Shown here: positions 54,857 through 63,061 of the stretch, in pieces
Numbering within the stretch: the stretch's first letter is position 1
How the letters are laid out: every line of letters starts with the position of its first letter
Source of the DNA: Halobacteriovorax sp. HLS
Lineage (GTDB): Bacteria > Bdellovibrionota > Bacteriovoracia > Bacteriovoracales > Bacteriovoracaceae
Length of the DNA: 64,000 bases
Reading direction: 5' to 3'
Assembly: GCF_004006665.1 (NCBI RefSeq)
Contig: NZ_QOCL01000014.1
Span: 372,001 to 436,000, forward strand
Position numbers and translations under genes: made by a program
Notes under the pieces: model-generated
The model's database searches: none
The model's input: only the letters and a program-made list of their open reading frames with translations
Told to the model about the DNA's origin: nothing

Positions 54857-55750
54857 TTAACCAACCTTTTTTAAGGACTCAGGCTTCTTTCTTAGTTCGG
54901 CGAGTATTAGCTCCATAGTTTCTCTAAGTTTTGGAATTTCTTTTTCCATACTTGCACTAGTCTGATCTTTTTGAAGGTGATACCAAAGTAATTGTAAAAC
55001 AGTTTCTACTTTCTCAAATGTGCCCTCTCGACTACTTTCGATAGGAAATAATGTATTCAAGAGAGTAAGGATAATAGAATAGAAAATACCTGCAATTGAT
55101 GTCTTCATAGCAAAAGTAACGTTGATTACGAACTGGGATAATGATTCACCAGACGCTTCTAGGTTATTAAAGTCAATTTTAGCAATCTCTGGTAGTGCGT
55201 TGGCAATACCTATGAATGTCCCAAATACCCCAAGTACAATAAATAGAGTAGGCATGATGTCTAGAATTCTAGTAACACCGTCAATTGGAATCTTTGTGAA
55301 GAGCTTAGACCAGTTTTCATCATCATTCATAACTCTTTCAGTAAGAGAAGAGAAGTCAGGCTGTGCTCTAGACATAAAAATATTTGATTCATTTTGAATA
55401 TTAGCGATCAATCCATGTTTACTACCAATGTATTCTCTAAGACCTACAGTTTCTGATTGCCCTTTCTTAAGTCTGTTTTCAAGAGGCTTTCTAAGATTTC
55501 TTTCTGGTAACCTTTGGTTAACTCTTCCTAGAATATCGGATAGGTAATCTTCAGTATCATCGCATTCTACTTTTTTACTCTTGTCCTCATTAATGGTAGC
55601 TCCAAGCTCTCTTGTAAAGTGAGAAAAGTAAGCTTCATCTCTTTTGCTATGGTGAAATGCCATCCATCTAAGAGAGAGAGCAACAACTGCCATTAAAGTC
55701 ATTGATTCAATGAGGTAGTTACTGAAGAAGTTTAATAGTGTTGTGATCAT
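54857..55750 (-). CDS. MotA/TolQ/ExbB-type channel subunit
   Basis: 297 residues. Helix 1 at about 13-31, a cytoplasmic domain of about 130 residues, helix 2 at 163-185 (DIMPTLFIVLGVFGTFIGIANAL) and helix 3 at 207-235. This three-helix ExbB/TolQ plan, with the PT..VLGVFGTFIGI core of the proton-channel family, suggests an ion-driven motor stator. It is not one of the flagellar MotA proteins, which have four helices. The start overlaps the stop of the large MotB-like gene by four bases, so the two are made together. Confidence 0.85.
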   Translation of the reverse strand: MITTLLNFFSNYLIESMTLMAVVALSLRWMAFHHSKRDEAYFSHFTRELGATINEDKSKKVECDDTEDYLSDILGRVNQRLPERNLRKPLENRLKKGQSETVGLREYIGSKHGLIANIQNESNIFMSRAQPDFSSLTERVMNDDENWSKLFTKIPIDGVTRILDIMPTLFIVLGVFGTFIGIANALPEIAKIDFNNLEASGESLSQFVINVTFAMKTSIAGIFYSIILTLLNTLFPIESSREGTFEKVETVLQLLWYHLQKDQTSASMEKEIPKLRETMELILAELRKKPESLKKVG

Positions 55751-58581
55751 AGTTCACCTTCTTGGAATTGAATTATTTTTTCTAAAGCTTTAGGATCATC
55801 TTTTAGTGTAAATGTTAGCTCCACTCTTTGTGACAACTCACAAGAGTACTCGCCACAATTTTGATCATTCTTTCCGTCATCAGATATAGATGCCAAGAAG
55901 CGACCCTGTTCAGGCTTCTTTATTGGTCGCATATATCCATGTCCTATAGATCTTGTAATAGATCTCATATAATTCTTGTGATCATATTTAACTCTTTGTC
56001 CGAAAATAAAGTTACTAATAGATGTGGCCCTTCTCGCTGATAAATTCAAATTGTAGTTATACGGTCCTGGCGCACTTGTTTCTGGCGAAACGTAAGTCTG
56101 ACCAAAACTTGGTGAAGCATGACCTTCAATATTAAAACTCGAAATCTTTTCTTTTATTGCAGAGTCACTAAATAACACTTCTGAATAGAGAGGAATAATT
56201 TTAGCAAGTTTCTCTTTAGCAAACTTAGAAAGTTTTGCACTATTGGTCTCAAATAATAGATTCTTGTCCATTAATAAAGTCACTGTACCTGTTTTAGGAT
56301 CAACTTTGGCCTGAATGTCAGCGGTTTTAAATTTGTTGGCAAGATTTGAAGCAATATTACTTCTAAGATTTTGTTTTTCACTGTGAATCTTGTTGGCAAT
56401 GTTTTTGATATGATTTTTTAGACCATTATTCTTCGCAATGAGTTTATCTTTTGTTGTTGAACATTCTTTGTTTTCTCTTTTAAGACCTAGAACGGCCTGA
56501 CCAAATTCTTTGTTTTCATTTTGACAAATATTGAAATTTGAACTTACTTGGTTAAGTTTGCCAGATAGAGCGCCATTTTCTTTCTTCAGGGCATCATTAT
56601 TACCTTGTGCGCTCTTTAAATTATTTTCCAAGTTACTGGCCAGGTCTCTAAGCCCAGTATTCTCTTTGGATAGACCTTCATTGATTCCTTTTAAACCTTC
56701 ATTATCTCCTAATAACTTACCAATCTGACCATTAGCACTTGCAAGCTTTTCACTTAGGCCTTTGTTCTTTCCATCCATGCCTTTGAGTTGGCCTTCAAGT
56801 TGACCAATCTTATCTTTAAGTCCACCGGCCTGTCCTTTAAGCTCACCAATTTTACCATTAGCACTTGCGAGCTTTTCACTTAGGCCTTTATTCTTTCCAT
56901 CCATGCCTTTGAGTTGGCCTTCAAGTTGACCAATCTTATCTTTAAGTCCTCCGGCCTGTCCTTTAAGCTCACCAATTTTACCATTAGCACTTGCAAGCTT
57001 TTCACTTAGACCTTTATTTTTTCCATCCATGCCTTTGAGTTGGCCTTCAAGTTGACCAATCTTATCTTTAAGTCCACCGGCCTGTCCTTTAAGCTGACCA
57101 ATTTTAGCGTTAGCACTTGCAAGTTTTTCGGCCATTGCTTTATTATCACCATCTAAGTTGCTAAGTTGTCCTTGGAGGGTATCTAACTTAGATTTTAAAC
57201 CTCCATTAGATTTTTGAAGTTTTTCATTCTGTTGATTAGCACTGCTCAATGCTTGATTTAGTTTTTCATTTTCTAGGGTTGCGCTATTTAGCGATCCATC
57301 TTTAGACTGTAATGCCTTTTTAAGTGACGCTGTTACATTTTGGGATTGGTTTAGCTTTTGTGTAGTTTCTTTAAGTTTGCTCGCCAATTCTTCTTTCGAT
57401 GAACCTAGTGTCTTTAGTTGATTGTCTAGGCTTTCTACCTTTTTAGATAGTTCAATCTCCTTGCTCTGTAATTCGGAGTTCATATTTTGTGATATGTTAA
57501 TTTGATTTTCAGCTTCTTTAAGTTGTGTCTTAAGTTGCTCGATCTCTTTTAAATCATGGTTGATTTTTTGCTGACTAGAAGAAATTTTATTTTGGTCTAA
57601 AATGGCCTTTTCTTTTAGTTCCTTGTTTTCTCTTTGTGCCTTTTCTATAGTTTTTGCAAGAGAGCTCTTTTGAATTTTATTCTCTTCAAGCTCTTTAATT
57701 TTTTGTGTGTATTGTTGACTAAGTTCTACATTCTTTACTTGTTGACCCTTTAATTCTGATTCGAGCTTGTTGATTGTCTCTTGCAGAGTTAGTTTTTGCT
57801 GGTTAATTTCCTGATTAATCTTCGCAATCATTGCTTGATTACTAGATTCTAGTTGTTTTATCTTAGATTCATAGGATTCGCTTTCTTTTAATTTTTCTTG
57901 TTTTATATTTGATAGGGCATTTTCATACTTCTGCTTTTGACCTTCAAGTACTTCTCGATTTTCTTTATCTTTTTGTTCTATTAGATCTTTAGCGACTTTC
58001 TTCTCTTCTTCAAAGGCCTTTTTAATCTTCTCTTTTGCTATTGTTTGCTCTTCAATTTTCTTACTTAGACTAGTTACTTGCGAAATTTTTCTTTCTAGTT
58101 CTTTAGTGGTTATCTCTTTTTCCTTCTTGAGGGCATCATTTTTTGATGCCTCTAAAGCAAGTTTCTTTTTCTGTTCATTTATAGATTGATTAACTTTAGC
58201 AAGAAGTGCTTCTTTCCTATTTTGTTCTTTTAAGAGTTCTTGCATTACCTCTTTATTAGACTCCATTTTTACGACAAACTTATTAAGGTCTTTTACTTTT
58301 TGATCAATAATATTCTTATACTGTCCTACTTCATCAATAGACTTCTTAATAATTTCTACTTTCTTTTGACTCTTTTCTTGGTTTTCTTTAGATATCGAAC
58401 CTTCTAGTTCCTTTTCAAATGTTTTCTTTTGAGCGATTCTCTCCATAGTCGAGACACCGACTTTAACCATCGCAAATACAAACATTGTTAGAAAGATAAT
58501 GGCCATAGTTGTGAACATATCAGAGTAAGAACTCCAAATTTGCCCGTCATCGGCCTTTTTCTTTTTCTTCTTCATGCCCAT
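55747..58581 (-). CDS. MotB/OmpA-type protein with giant coiled coil
   Basis: 944 residues. A cytoplasmic MGMKKKKKK start is followed by W-x3-Y-x-D (WSSYSD, Asp21) and one helix (about 22-42). This matches MotB, in which the Asp carries the proton. About 700 residues of heptad-like, Lys/Glu/Gln-rich coiled coil follow (about 50-730), including three 42-residue copies at 491-617. An OmpA-like peptidoglycan-binding domain occupies about 765-930. It has LLMDKNLLFETNSAKL, IEGHAS and NLSARRA; the usual GHTD is GHAS and a segment of about 20 residues is inserted. The coil would be in the periplasm, roughly 100 nm if one straight helix. Overlaps the channel gene. Confidence 0.85.
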   Translation of the reverse strand: MGMKKKKKKADDGQIWSSYSDMFTTMAIIFLTMFVFAMVKVGVSTMERIAQKKTFEKELEGSISKENQEKSQKKVEIIKKSIDEVGQYKNIIDQKVKDLNKFVVKMESNKEVMQELLKEQNRKEALLAKVNQSINEQKKKLALEASKNDALKKEKEITTKELERKISQVTSLSKKIEEQTIAKEKIKKAFEEEKKVAKDLIEQKDKENREVLEGQKQKYENALSNIKQEKLKESESYESKIKQLESSNQAMIAKINQEINQQKLTLQETINKLESELKGQQVKNVELSQQYTQKIKELEENKIQKSSLAKTIEKAQRENKELKEKAILDQNKISSSQQKINHDLKEIEQLKTQLKEAENQINISQNMNSELQSKEIELSKKVESLDNQLKTLGSSKEELASKLKETTQKLNQSQNVTASLKKALQSKDGSLNSATLENEKLNQALSSANQQNEKLQKSNGGLKSKLDTLQGQLSNLDGDNKAMAEKLASANAKIGQLKGQAGGLKDKIGQLEGQLKGMDGKNKGLSEKLASANGKIGELKGQAGGLKDKIGQLEGQLKGMDGKNKGLSEKLASANGKIGELKGQAGGLKDKIGQLEGQLKGMDGKNKGLSEKLASANGQIGKLLGDNEGLKGINEGLSKENTGLRDLASNLENNLKSAQGNNDALKKENGALSGKLNQVSSNFNICQNENKEFGQAVLGLKRENKECSTTKDKLIAKNNGLKNHIKNIANKIHSEKQNLRSNIASNLANKFKTADIQAKVDPKTGTVTLLMDKNLLFETNSAKLSKFAKEKLAKIIPLYSEVLFSDSAIKEKISSFNIEGHASPSFGQTYVSPETSAPGPYNYNLNLSARRATSISNFIFGQRVKYDHKNYMRSITRSIGHGYMRPIKKPEQGRFLASISDDGKNDQNCGEYSCELSQRVELTFTLKDDPKALEKIIQFQEGEL
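56731..57108 (-). repeat. Three 126-bp coding repeats in the coiled coil
   Basis: Units begin at 56731, 56857 and 56983, exactly 126 bp apart, nearly identical in DNA and encoding 42 residues (6 heptads). A partial copy follows from 57109. Recent tandem duplication. Confidence 0.92.
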
Positions 58582-59021
58582 TGGTAGAACCTAGGTTTTT
58601 ATCGTTTAAGGGATTTACTATTCTATGATATTTAGGCGAGCCGGTGGGTGACGTTTCGAGCAAGAAAGCAAGATCTGTGTCTTTTTCATGAGATAGAGTG
58701 ATAAATTCAACTTATCTTCCACAAATTGTGGCCATTTTTTCTCTTGAGTTTATTCAAGAATGCCCTCAAATTGTGCCTTATCTTGTAAGTATTTGATTGT
58801 TCGAGTTAATCTGTCATCTCTTTCTAACATCTGATATTTTTTGAAGAGTAAGAATATGAGAGCTAAGTGTTTAATTTAACATGGTAGCGATCTCTTTTTA
58901 TTGACAGTTTCTTACAGTATCTTACATTGCGTGAAATTAATTCATACATTTGATTTTCTTAAATGACCAATTTGCACCACCTGAGTATTGTCCATTCATC
59001 AAAAGAGAAAAGGGGAAAGAA
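58582..59021. other. Intergenic region between the motor-like operon and the protease gene
   Basis: 440 bases. Rightward promoter at 58901-58928. A 26-codon minus-strand frame at 58750-58830 has a protein-like, charged composition but no ribosome site; it may be a gene remnant. No tRNA, repeat or terminator is seen in the rest. Confidence 0.5.
58901..58928 (+). promoter_or_regulatory. Promoter of the protease gene
   Basis: TTGACA (58901-58906), 16 bases, TACATT (58923-58928). Perfect -35, four of six in -10. Confidence 0.5.
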
Positions 59022-60029
59022 ATGAAAAAGTTAATACTACTAGTTGTTGCAGGTGCTTCACTTAATGCGGCCGCTACTGAGAAAGTTGCATACGGTGAAG
59101 ATAATAGAATTGATGTTGTTGATAGTAGAAATAATTTCAGAAAGAATTTAGCAAAATCAACTGCTACTCAAATTCCTAATAAGAATTTAACATTATCTGA
59201 AGACGGACAAAAATATGCTTTAGCAAATACAACTTTAGCGGATTTTATGCCAAGACTATCTTGGGGAACTCCACTGTGTGAAGGTGAAAAATTTGGTAAG
59301 CAGCTAGCTATTGGAAATTGTTCAGGGTTTCTTGTTGGTGATAAATATCTTGTAACTGCTGGACACTGTATGACGTCACAAGATGATTGTGATGGTTCAA
59401 AGTGGGCGTTTGATTATAAAAAAGGTGAAGTTGAAGACCTTGAGATGGAAGCATCAAAAATCTATTCTTGTAAAACAATAATTAAACAAGATTTAAATGG
59501 TTCAACTCAGATGGATTATGCACTTATCGAACTAGATAGAGCTGTTACAGATAGAGAACCTTTAAAGTATAGAAAAGAAGGTGAGATTAAAGTTGGAGAA
59601 GGTGTTGTTGTGATTGGTTCTCCTTCCGGACTACCTTTAAAGATTGCTGGAGACTCTACAGTTCAGTCAAATGATACTGAATCTCATTTTTCTGCTGACT
59701 TAGATACTTTTGGTGGTAATTCTGGATCAGCTGTATTTAATGCAACTTCTGGTGAAGTTGAAGGAATACTAGTAAGAGGTGCTAAAGATTACGCGACTGT
59801 AACAAGAACAAAAGAAGATGGTTCTAGCTACAGATGTATGACTGTTAACTTCTGTGAAGACGGAGTAAGTGGATACTCTTGTGGTGGAGAAGATGTTACA
59901 AAGATTACAAATGTTGGAATTGAAGAAGCAATTCAAAGCTTTGAAGCACAGGCAACTGCTACAGAAACAGAAGCTCCTGCAGTAGTACTGACAGATGTAC
60001 CAGGAGCTGAGGATATAGTTAATCCTTAA
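59022..60029 (+). CDS. Secreted trypsin/V8-like serine protease
   Basis: 335 residues from the ATG at 59022 (AGGGG six bases upstream); an in-frame ATG at 58950 has no signal. Signal peptide ends about residue 17 (LNA-AAT). Catalytic triad: His115 in LVTAGHC, Asp165 in MDYALIEL, Ser234 in FGGNSGSAV. The GGNSGS form resembles the glutamyl-endopeptidase/V8 side of the S1 family rather than GDSGGP. A C-terminal tail is acidic and Ala/Thr-rich. Probably made as a zymogen; the pro-region would be about 20-80. A predatory bacterium would use it outside the cell, which is inference. Confidence 0.9.
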   Translation: MKKLILLVVAGASLNAAATEKVAYGEDNRIDVVDSRNNFRKNLAKSTATQIPNKNLTLSEDGQKYALANTTLADFMPRLSWGTPLCEGEKFGKQLAIGNCSGFLVGDKYLVTAGHCMTSQDDCDGSKWAFDYKKGEVEDLEMEASKIYSCKTIIKQDLNGSTQMDYALIELDRAVTDREPLKYRKEGEIKVGEGVVVIGSPSGLPLKIAGDSTVQSNDTESHFSADLDTFGGNSGSAVFNATSGEVEGILVRGAKDYATVTRTKEDGSSYRCMTVNFCEDGVSGYSCGGEDVTKITNVGIEEAIQSFEAQATATETEAPAVVLTDVPGAEDIVNP

Positions 60030-60091
60030 GTTATATAATTCTATCAATTGGTTTAACGAATATACTGTCGTGACCACTTGAGAAAATAAAT

Positions 60092-60121
60092 GGCCTTCGA
60101 AAGAAGGCCTTTTTCTTTTTT
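60092..60121 (+). terminator. Intrinsic terminator of the protease gene
   Basis: GGCCTTC-GAAA-GAAGGCC (60092-60109) plus a T-rich run to 60121. The next gene's ATG is at 60126. Confidence 0.92.
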
Positions 60122-60125
60122 AATT

Positions 60126-60674
60126 ATGCAAGAAAATTACATATATCATATTGTTCCTAGACCATTTGAAGGCCCTAAGCTGATTCCTCTTAATCGCATG
60201 GATAAGCAGAGTGAATTATATAAGAAAAATTTTTCAAAATATGTTGGAAGAGAGTGTTTAACAAAGCAGGTTATACCTCTATTGAACTGTCTATGGAATG
60301 ATGTCGTTCAATTCTCTGCCATTGACCCTTGTCTTGTCGCTAAAGAAATTAAATCTTTAGGAGGACTAAATAGAAGTTTGGAGCTAGAGGTATTTAAAAT
60401 TCCTATTTCTCATGTTGTAGGTGTTAACAAAGTCGTAAGCTACACTAAAACTGTTAGTTCTAATCGAAGTTTTGAACTTCTTGCTAGCGACTTCAGTTTT
60501 ACTACAGTAGAGAATTATCAAGAACAGAAGACGATACCACTTACTACAATAAATTATTGGAAAGATGCAATTAAAGAGGAAAGACCAGTTCTTTGGTTTC
60601 CTTATATTACTCATATCTTCGTATTAGGAGAGGTCGAGACCTCTCAGCTTGAGAGGATCTCCCTTAAGATTTAA
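60126..60674 (+). CDS. Hypothetical soluble protein
   Basis: 182 residues from the ATG at 60126 (an in-frame ATG at 60090 would run through the terminator hairpin). No signal or membrane segment. IYHIVPRPFEGPKLIPLN near the start and VLWFPYITHIFVLGE near the end look like conserved cores. I do not recognise the family. It has no Shine-Dalgarno and begins four bases after the protease terminator, so how it is expressed is unclear. Its stop abuts that of the convergent oxidase gene exactly. Confidence 0.6.
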   Translation: MQENYIYHIVPRPFEGPKLIPLNRMDKQSELYKKNFSKYVGRECLTKQVIPLLNCLWNDVVQFSAIDPCLVAKEIKSLGGLNRSLELEVFKIPISHVVGVNKVVSYTKTVSSNRSFELLASDFSFTTVENYQEQKTIPLTTINYWKDAIKEERPVLWFPYITHIFVLGEVETSQLERISLKI

Positions 60675-62111
60675 TCATTTCTTAGAGTATCTACCTGGAG
60701 CAATAACAGAATTTGGATCTAGAATATCTTTTATACTCGCAGCAATGTTGAAGAAATTTGGAGCTGCTTGAGTCAAGCTTTCCATATGAGCGACACCCAT
60801 TCGGTAAGGGTAAAATCCCTTTTTTCTCCCCGTTTTAAGTAAATCATTATAGCAATTGTGAGCATTGAGTGTCTCATCTCTTGTGTCCGTTTTGGAAAAG
60901 AGAATAGGGACAGTAGAGTCAAATATTGCATGTCCAAGAGATGTTAGAGTAATTAAAGGCTCAATATTATATTTCTCACATATATCTCTAATGAATTGTG
61001 TATATTCATTCACAGATTTTGAATTCATTTCAACTAGAGGCGAGTACCAAATTAGTCCACAATTGTCTTCATCAGGATTAAAGGTTTTCTTTGCTTGTGG
61101 ATTTTTTAAGTAACATAAATTTAGGGCCATCTTTGTAGGTCTTCCGTTTAGGATGTAAAAGAGCTCCTCTGCCGAATCTAAGTCTTTCTTGATAGACTTT
61201 GGCAAAGGTAGATATTTGAGAAGCTCAATTTGTCTTTTGTTTATGCATGAAATCTTTGCGTGTTTTTTTAGAGATTTCTTAATGGACTTCTTTACTGCTT
61301 TGACAATATTTTTATCTGAATTGATAGATAGTATCCCTGTCCAGTCTTCAGCTTTTTCTACTCCCATGGAGAGCATTCTCTCCTTATTCATTAAGTTTAC
61401 TCCCGATAAAAGAGAAGGGTAATCTTGTAAATTACTTTTTATCGAATTAATAACATTACTTAGTTGATCACTAGAAAATGTAAATTTTAAAAGCTCAATA
61501 TGCTTTGCTCTTTTTGCAAGTTGAATAGTGACTTGAGTTACAATTGCAAAGTTGGACTGACTGAAAATACCATTTAAGTATGGGCCTATTCCCCATCTAA
61601 ATTTCTTTGCTAGTCCTTCTCCTACAATTTCATCCAATGATGAATTGAATACCCTTCCATCTCCTAAATATGCTTTTAAACTTATTAGAGCGCTGAAATG
61701 ATCTTGTATTGGTGCAAGTCCGTACCCTCTTTCGAGTAAGTTTGATAAAACACTTACATCAGGCCCAGCTCCTGTAGAAGGTGTTATATAATCTGTATTT
61801 TTTAGAAAGTCATAGAGTTGACCTTGAGTCACTCCTGGACCCAAGGTTATGATTCCATCTGCTTGATCGAATTTAATAATTTCATTTAAATGTATGAGAT
61901 CAACAATGACATTATTGTGACTAACAGGACTCGCAGAACCATAGCCCCAGTTCTTACCTGAAGAAATAGGCCATAGTTTCAGACCTTCCCGGTTCGCTTT
62001 TTCTATAATTTGTTGAACTTCTATTTCTGACTTTGGCATAAATACACCATCTATATTCCTGTGAATATCGAGTGTGTTTAGTGCATAATTTCTTAAAGCA
62101 GTCATATTCAT
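60675..62111 (-). CDS. Vanillyl-alcohol oxidase / 4-cresol dehydrogenase-like flavoprotein
   Basis: 478 residues with the PCMH-type FAD domain. ISSGKNWGYGSASPV and the later IVDLIHLNEIIKFD and GPGVTQGQLYDFL match 4-cresol dehydrogenase closely. ERGYGLAPIQDHF and FRWGIGPYLNGIFSQSNFAIVT follow, also family marks. The C-terminal cap domain is shorter than in vanillyl-alcohol oxidase (about 560) and 4-cresol dehydrogenase (about 520). The family oxidises para-substituted phenols or related alcohols; the real substrate here is unknown. Possibly second gene of a two-gene unit: the acyltransferase-like gene ends eight bases upstream. Confidence 0.88.
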   Translation of the reverse strand: MNMTALRNYALNTLDIHRNIDGVFMPKSEIEVQQIIEKANREGLKLWPISSGKNWGYGSASPVSHNNVIVDLIHLNEIIKFDQADGIITLGPGVTQGQLYDFLKNTDYITPSTGAGPDVSVLSNLLERGYGLAPIQDHFSALISLKAYLGDGRVFNSSLDEIVGEGLAKKFRWGIGPYLNGIFSQSNFAIVTQVTIQLAKRAKHIELLKFTFSSDQLSNVINSIKSNLQDYPSLLSGVNLMNKERMLSMGVEKAEDWTGILSINSDKNIVKAVKKSIKKSLKKHAKISCINKRQIELLKYLPLPKSIKKDLDSAEELFYILNGRPTKMALNLCYLKNPQAKKTFNPDEDNCGLIWYSPLVEMNSKSVNEYTQFIRDICEKYNIEPLITLTSLGHAIFDSTVPILFSKTDTRDETLNAHNCYNDLLKTGRKKGFYPYRMGVAHMESLTQAAPNFFNIAASIKDILDPNSVIAPGRYSKK

Positions 62112-62119
62112 CTCACTTT

Positions 62120-62833
62120 TTAGGCAGTTTTCTTAATGTCTTCATTTTCAATTGTTCTAAAATCAATGATTTCATCATAGAACTTCTTATATCTCTTTCC
62201 TGCATTTCTGGATTCAAGTGAGAAAGAAGTCATTGCCATTGCTCGAAATTTTTCGTTCATGATATGTGGAGCTGCAAATGTAGAAAGTTCACAGTCATTA
62301 TTAATATAGTTATAGCCTTGTTTTAATCTAATATTATAAACCTTAAACTTATCCGATGCGGCAGTAATAAATGTATTAATATTTTCATCTTGGTGATGAA
62401 GATAGTAAAATGCCATCATCATCTCAGACAACAGAAGCTTCTCATCAGCTGAGAGGTTAGGGTTAATTGTATAGTTATTAGTATAGCAAATTGTTTCATT
62501 ACTATTGATAAACTCTTGACACGAATTAGATAATTCATCTTTCTTGTTAACAAACATATGCTCAATAAATGGGAAATCTTTTAAGTAATTTTCTGTTTGT
62601 TTGTTTGTAATTGAGCGTAAGCAGATTTGAGGAATGAGTTTACCTTCTTCTTCAGTTGCAATAACTAAATGTGTTCCAATGAAGTCAAAACAGTCTTGAG
62701 GAATTGATTTTTCTCCATAGTACTTTCGATAGCCTTCAAACCGCAAGGCGAGAATATCTGAAAGTAGCTCCCTTTGCTTAGGACTAAACGCGTAAGAGCT
62801 TACGAGATCCGAAAGAATAACAAATTTCCACAT
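62120..62833 (-). CDS. Possible GNAT/autoinducer-synthase-like protein
   Basis: 237 residues. ATG at 62833 has GGAGG eight bases before it; a longer in-frame start at 62911 is not supported. The opening ILALRFEGYRKYYG followed by DCFDFIGTHLVIATEEEGKLIPQICLRSI looks like the N-terminal half of LuxI-like and FeeM-like acyltransferases: an R..Y segment, a D..D, and a G.L beta turn. The second half is unlike them. The adjacent phenol-oxidase-like gene suggests a small biosynthetic unit. Assignment is weak. Confidence 0.5.
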   Translation of the reverse strand: MWKFVILSDLVSSYAFSPKQRELLSDILALRFEGYRKYYGEKSIPQDCFDFIGTHLVIATEEEGKLIPQICLRSITNKQTENYLKDFPFIEHMFVNKKDELSNSCQEFINSNETICYTNNYTINPNLSADEKLLLSEMMMAFYYLHHQDENINTFITAASDKFKVYNIRLKQGYNYINNDCELSTFAAPHIMNEKFRAMAMTSFSLESRNAGKRYKKFYDEIIDFRTIENEDIKKTA

Positions 62834-63018
62834 GTAAATAACCTCCGTTTTGTAAATAAAGGTTATTATGCATGGAATCTTAAAATAATAGTAAGACTTA
62901 TATAATATCAATACTTTGAGTTAGAAAGGTAAGAATTATTACAATAAATTTAATGGCAGATACGCAGATTTCTTCATATATTTACTTCAATATTTCTTGA
63001 AAAAAATCCTGCAAGCCA

Positions 63019-63028
63019 TTGTTATATT
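63019..63028 (+). promoter_or_regulatory. Extended -10 promoter of the histidine kinase gene
   Basis: TGTTATATT (TG at 63020, TATATT at 63023-63028), about 33 bases before the ATG. No -35 at 17 bases. Confidence 0.4.
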
Positions 63029-63061
63029 TGACTTGGTGGGTCGCTAGAGATAAAAGGATTT

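Noticed and set aside
54857-55750. Flagellar MotA
   Set aside because: Three helices with an ExbB/TolQ layout rather than four; it is not next to flagellar genes.
54857-58581. Assignment of the operon to the Zorya anti-phage system
   Set aside because: No ZorC/ZorD or ZorE nuclease/helicase gene is adjacent, and the long coil is on the MotB-like rather than the MotA-like subunit.
60384-60614. Antisense frame within the unknown protein gene
   Set aside because: No ribosome site or signal, overlaps the forward gene completely, composition not protein-like.
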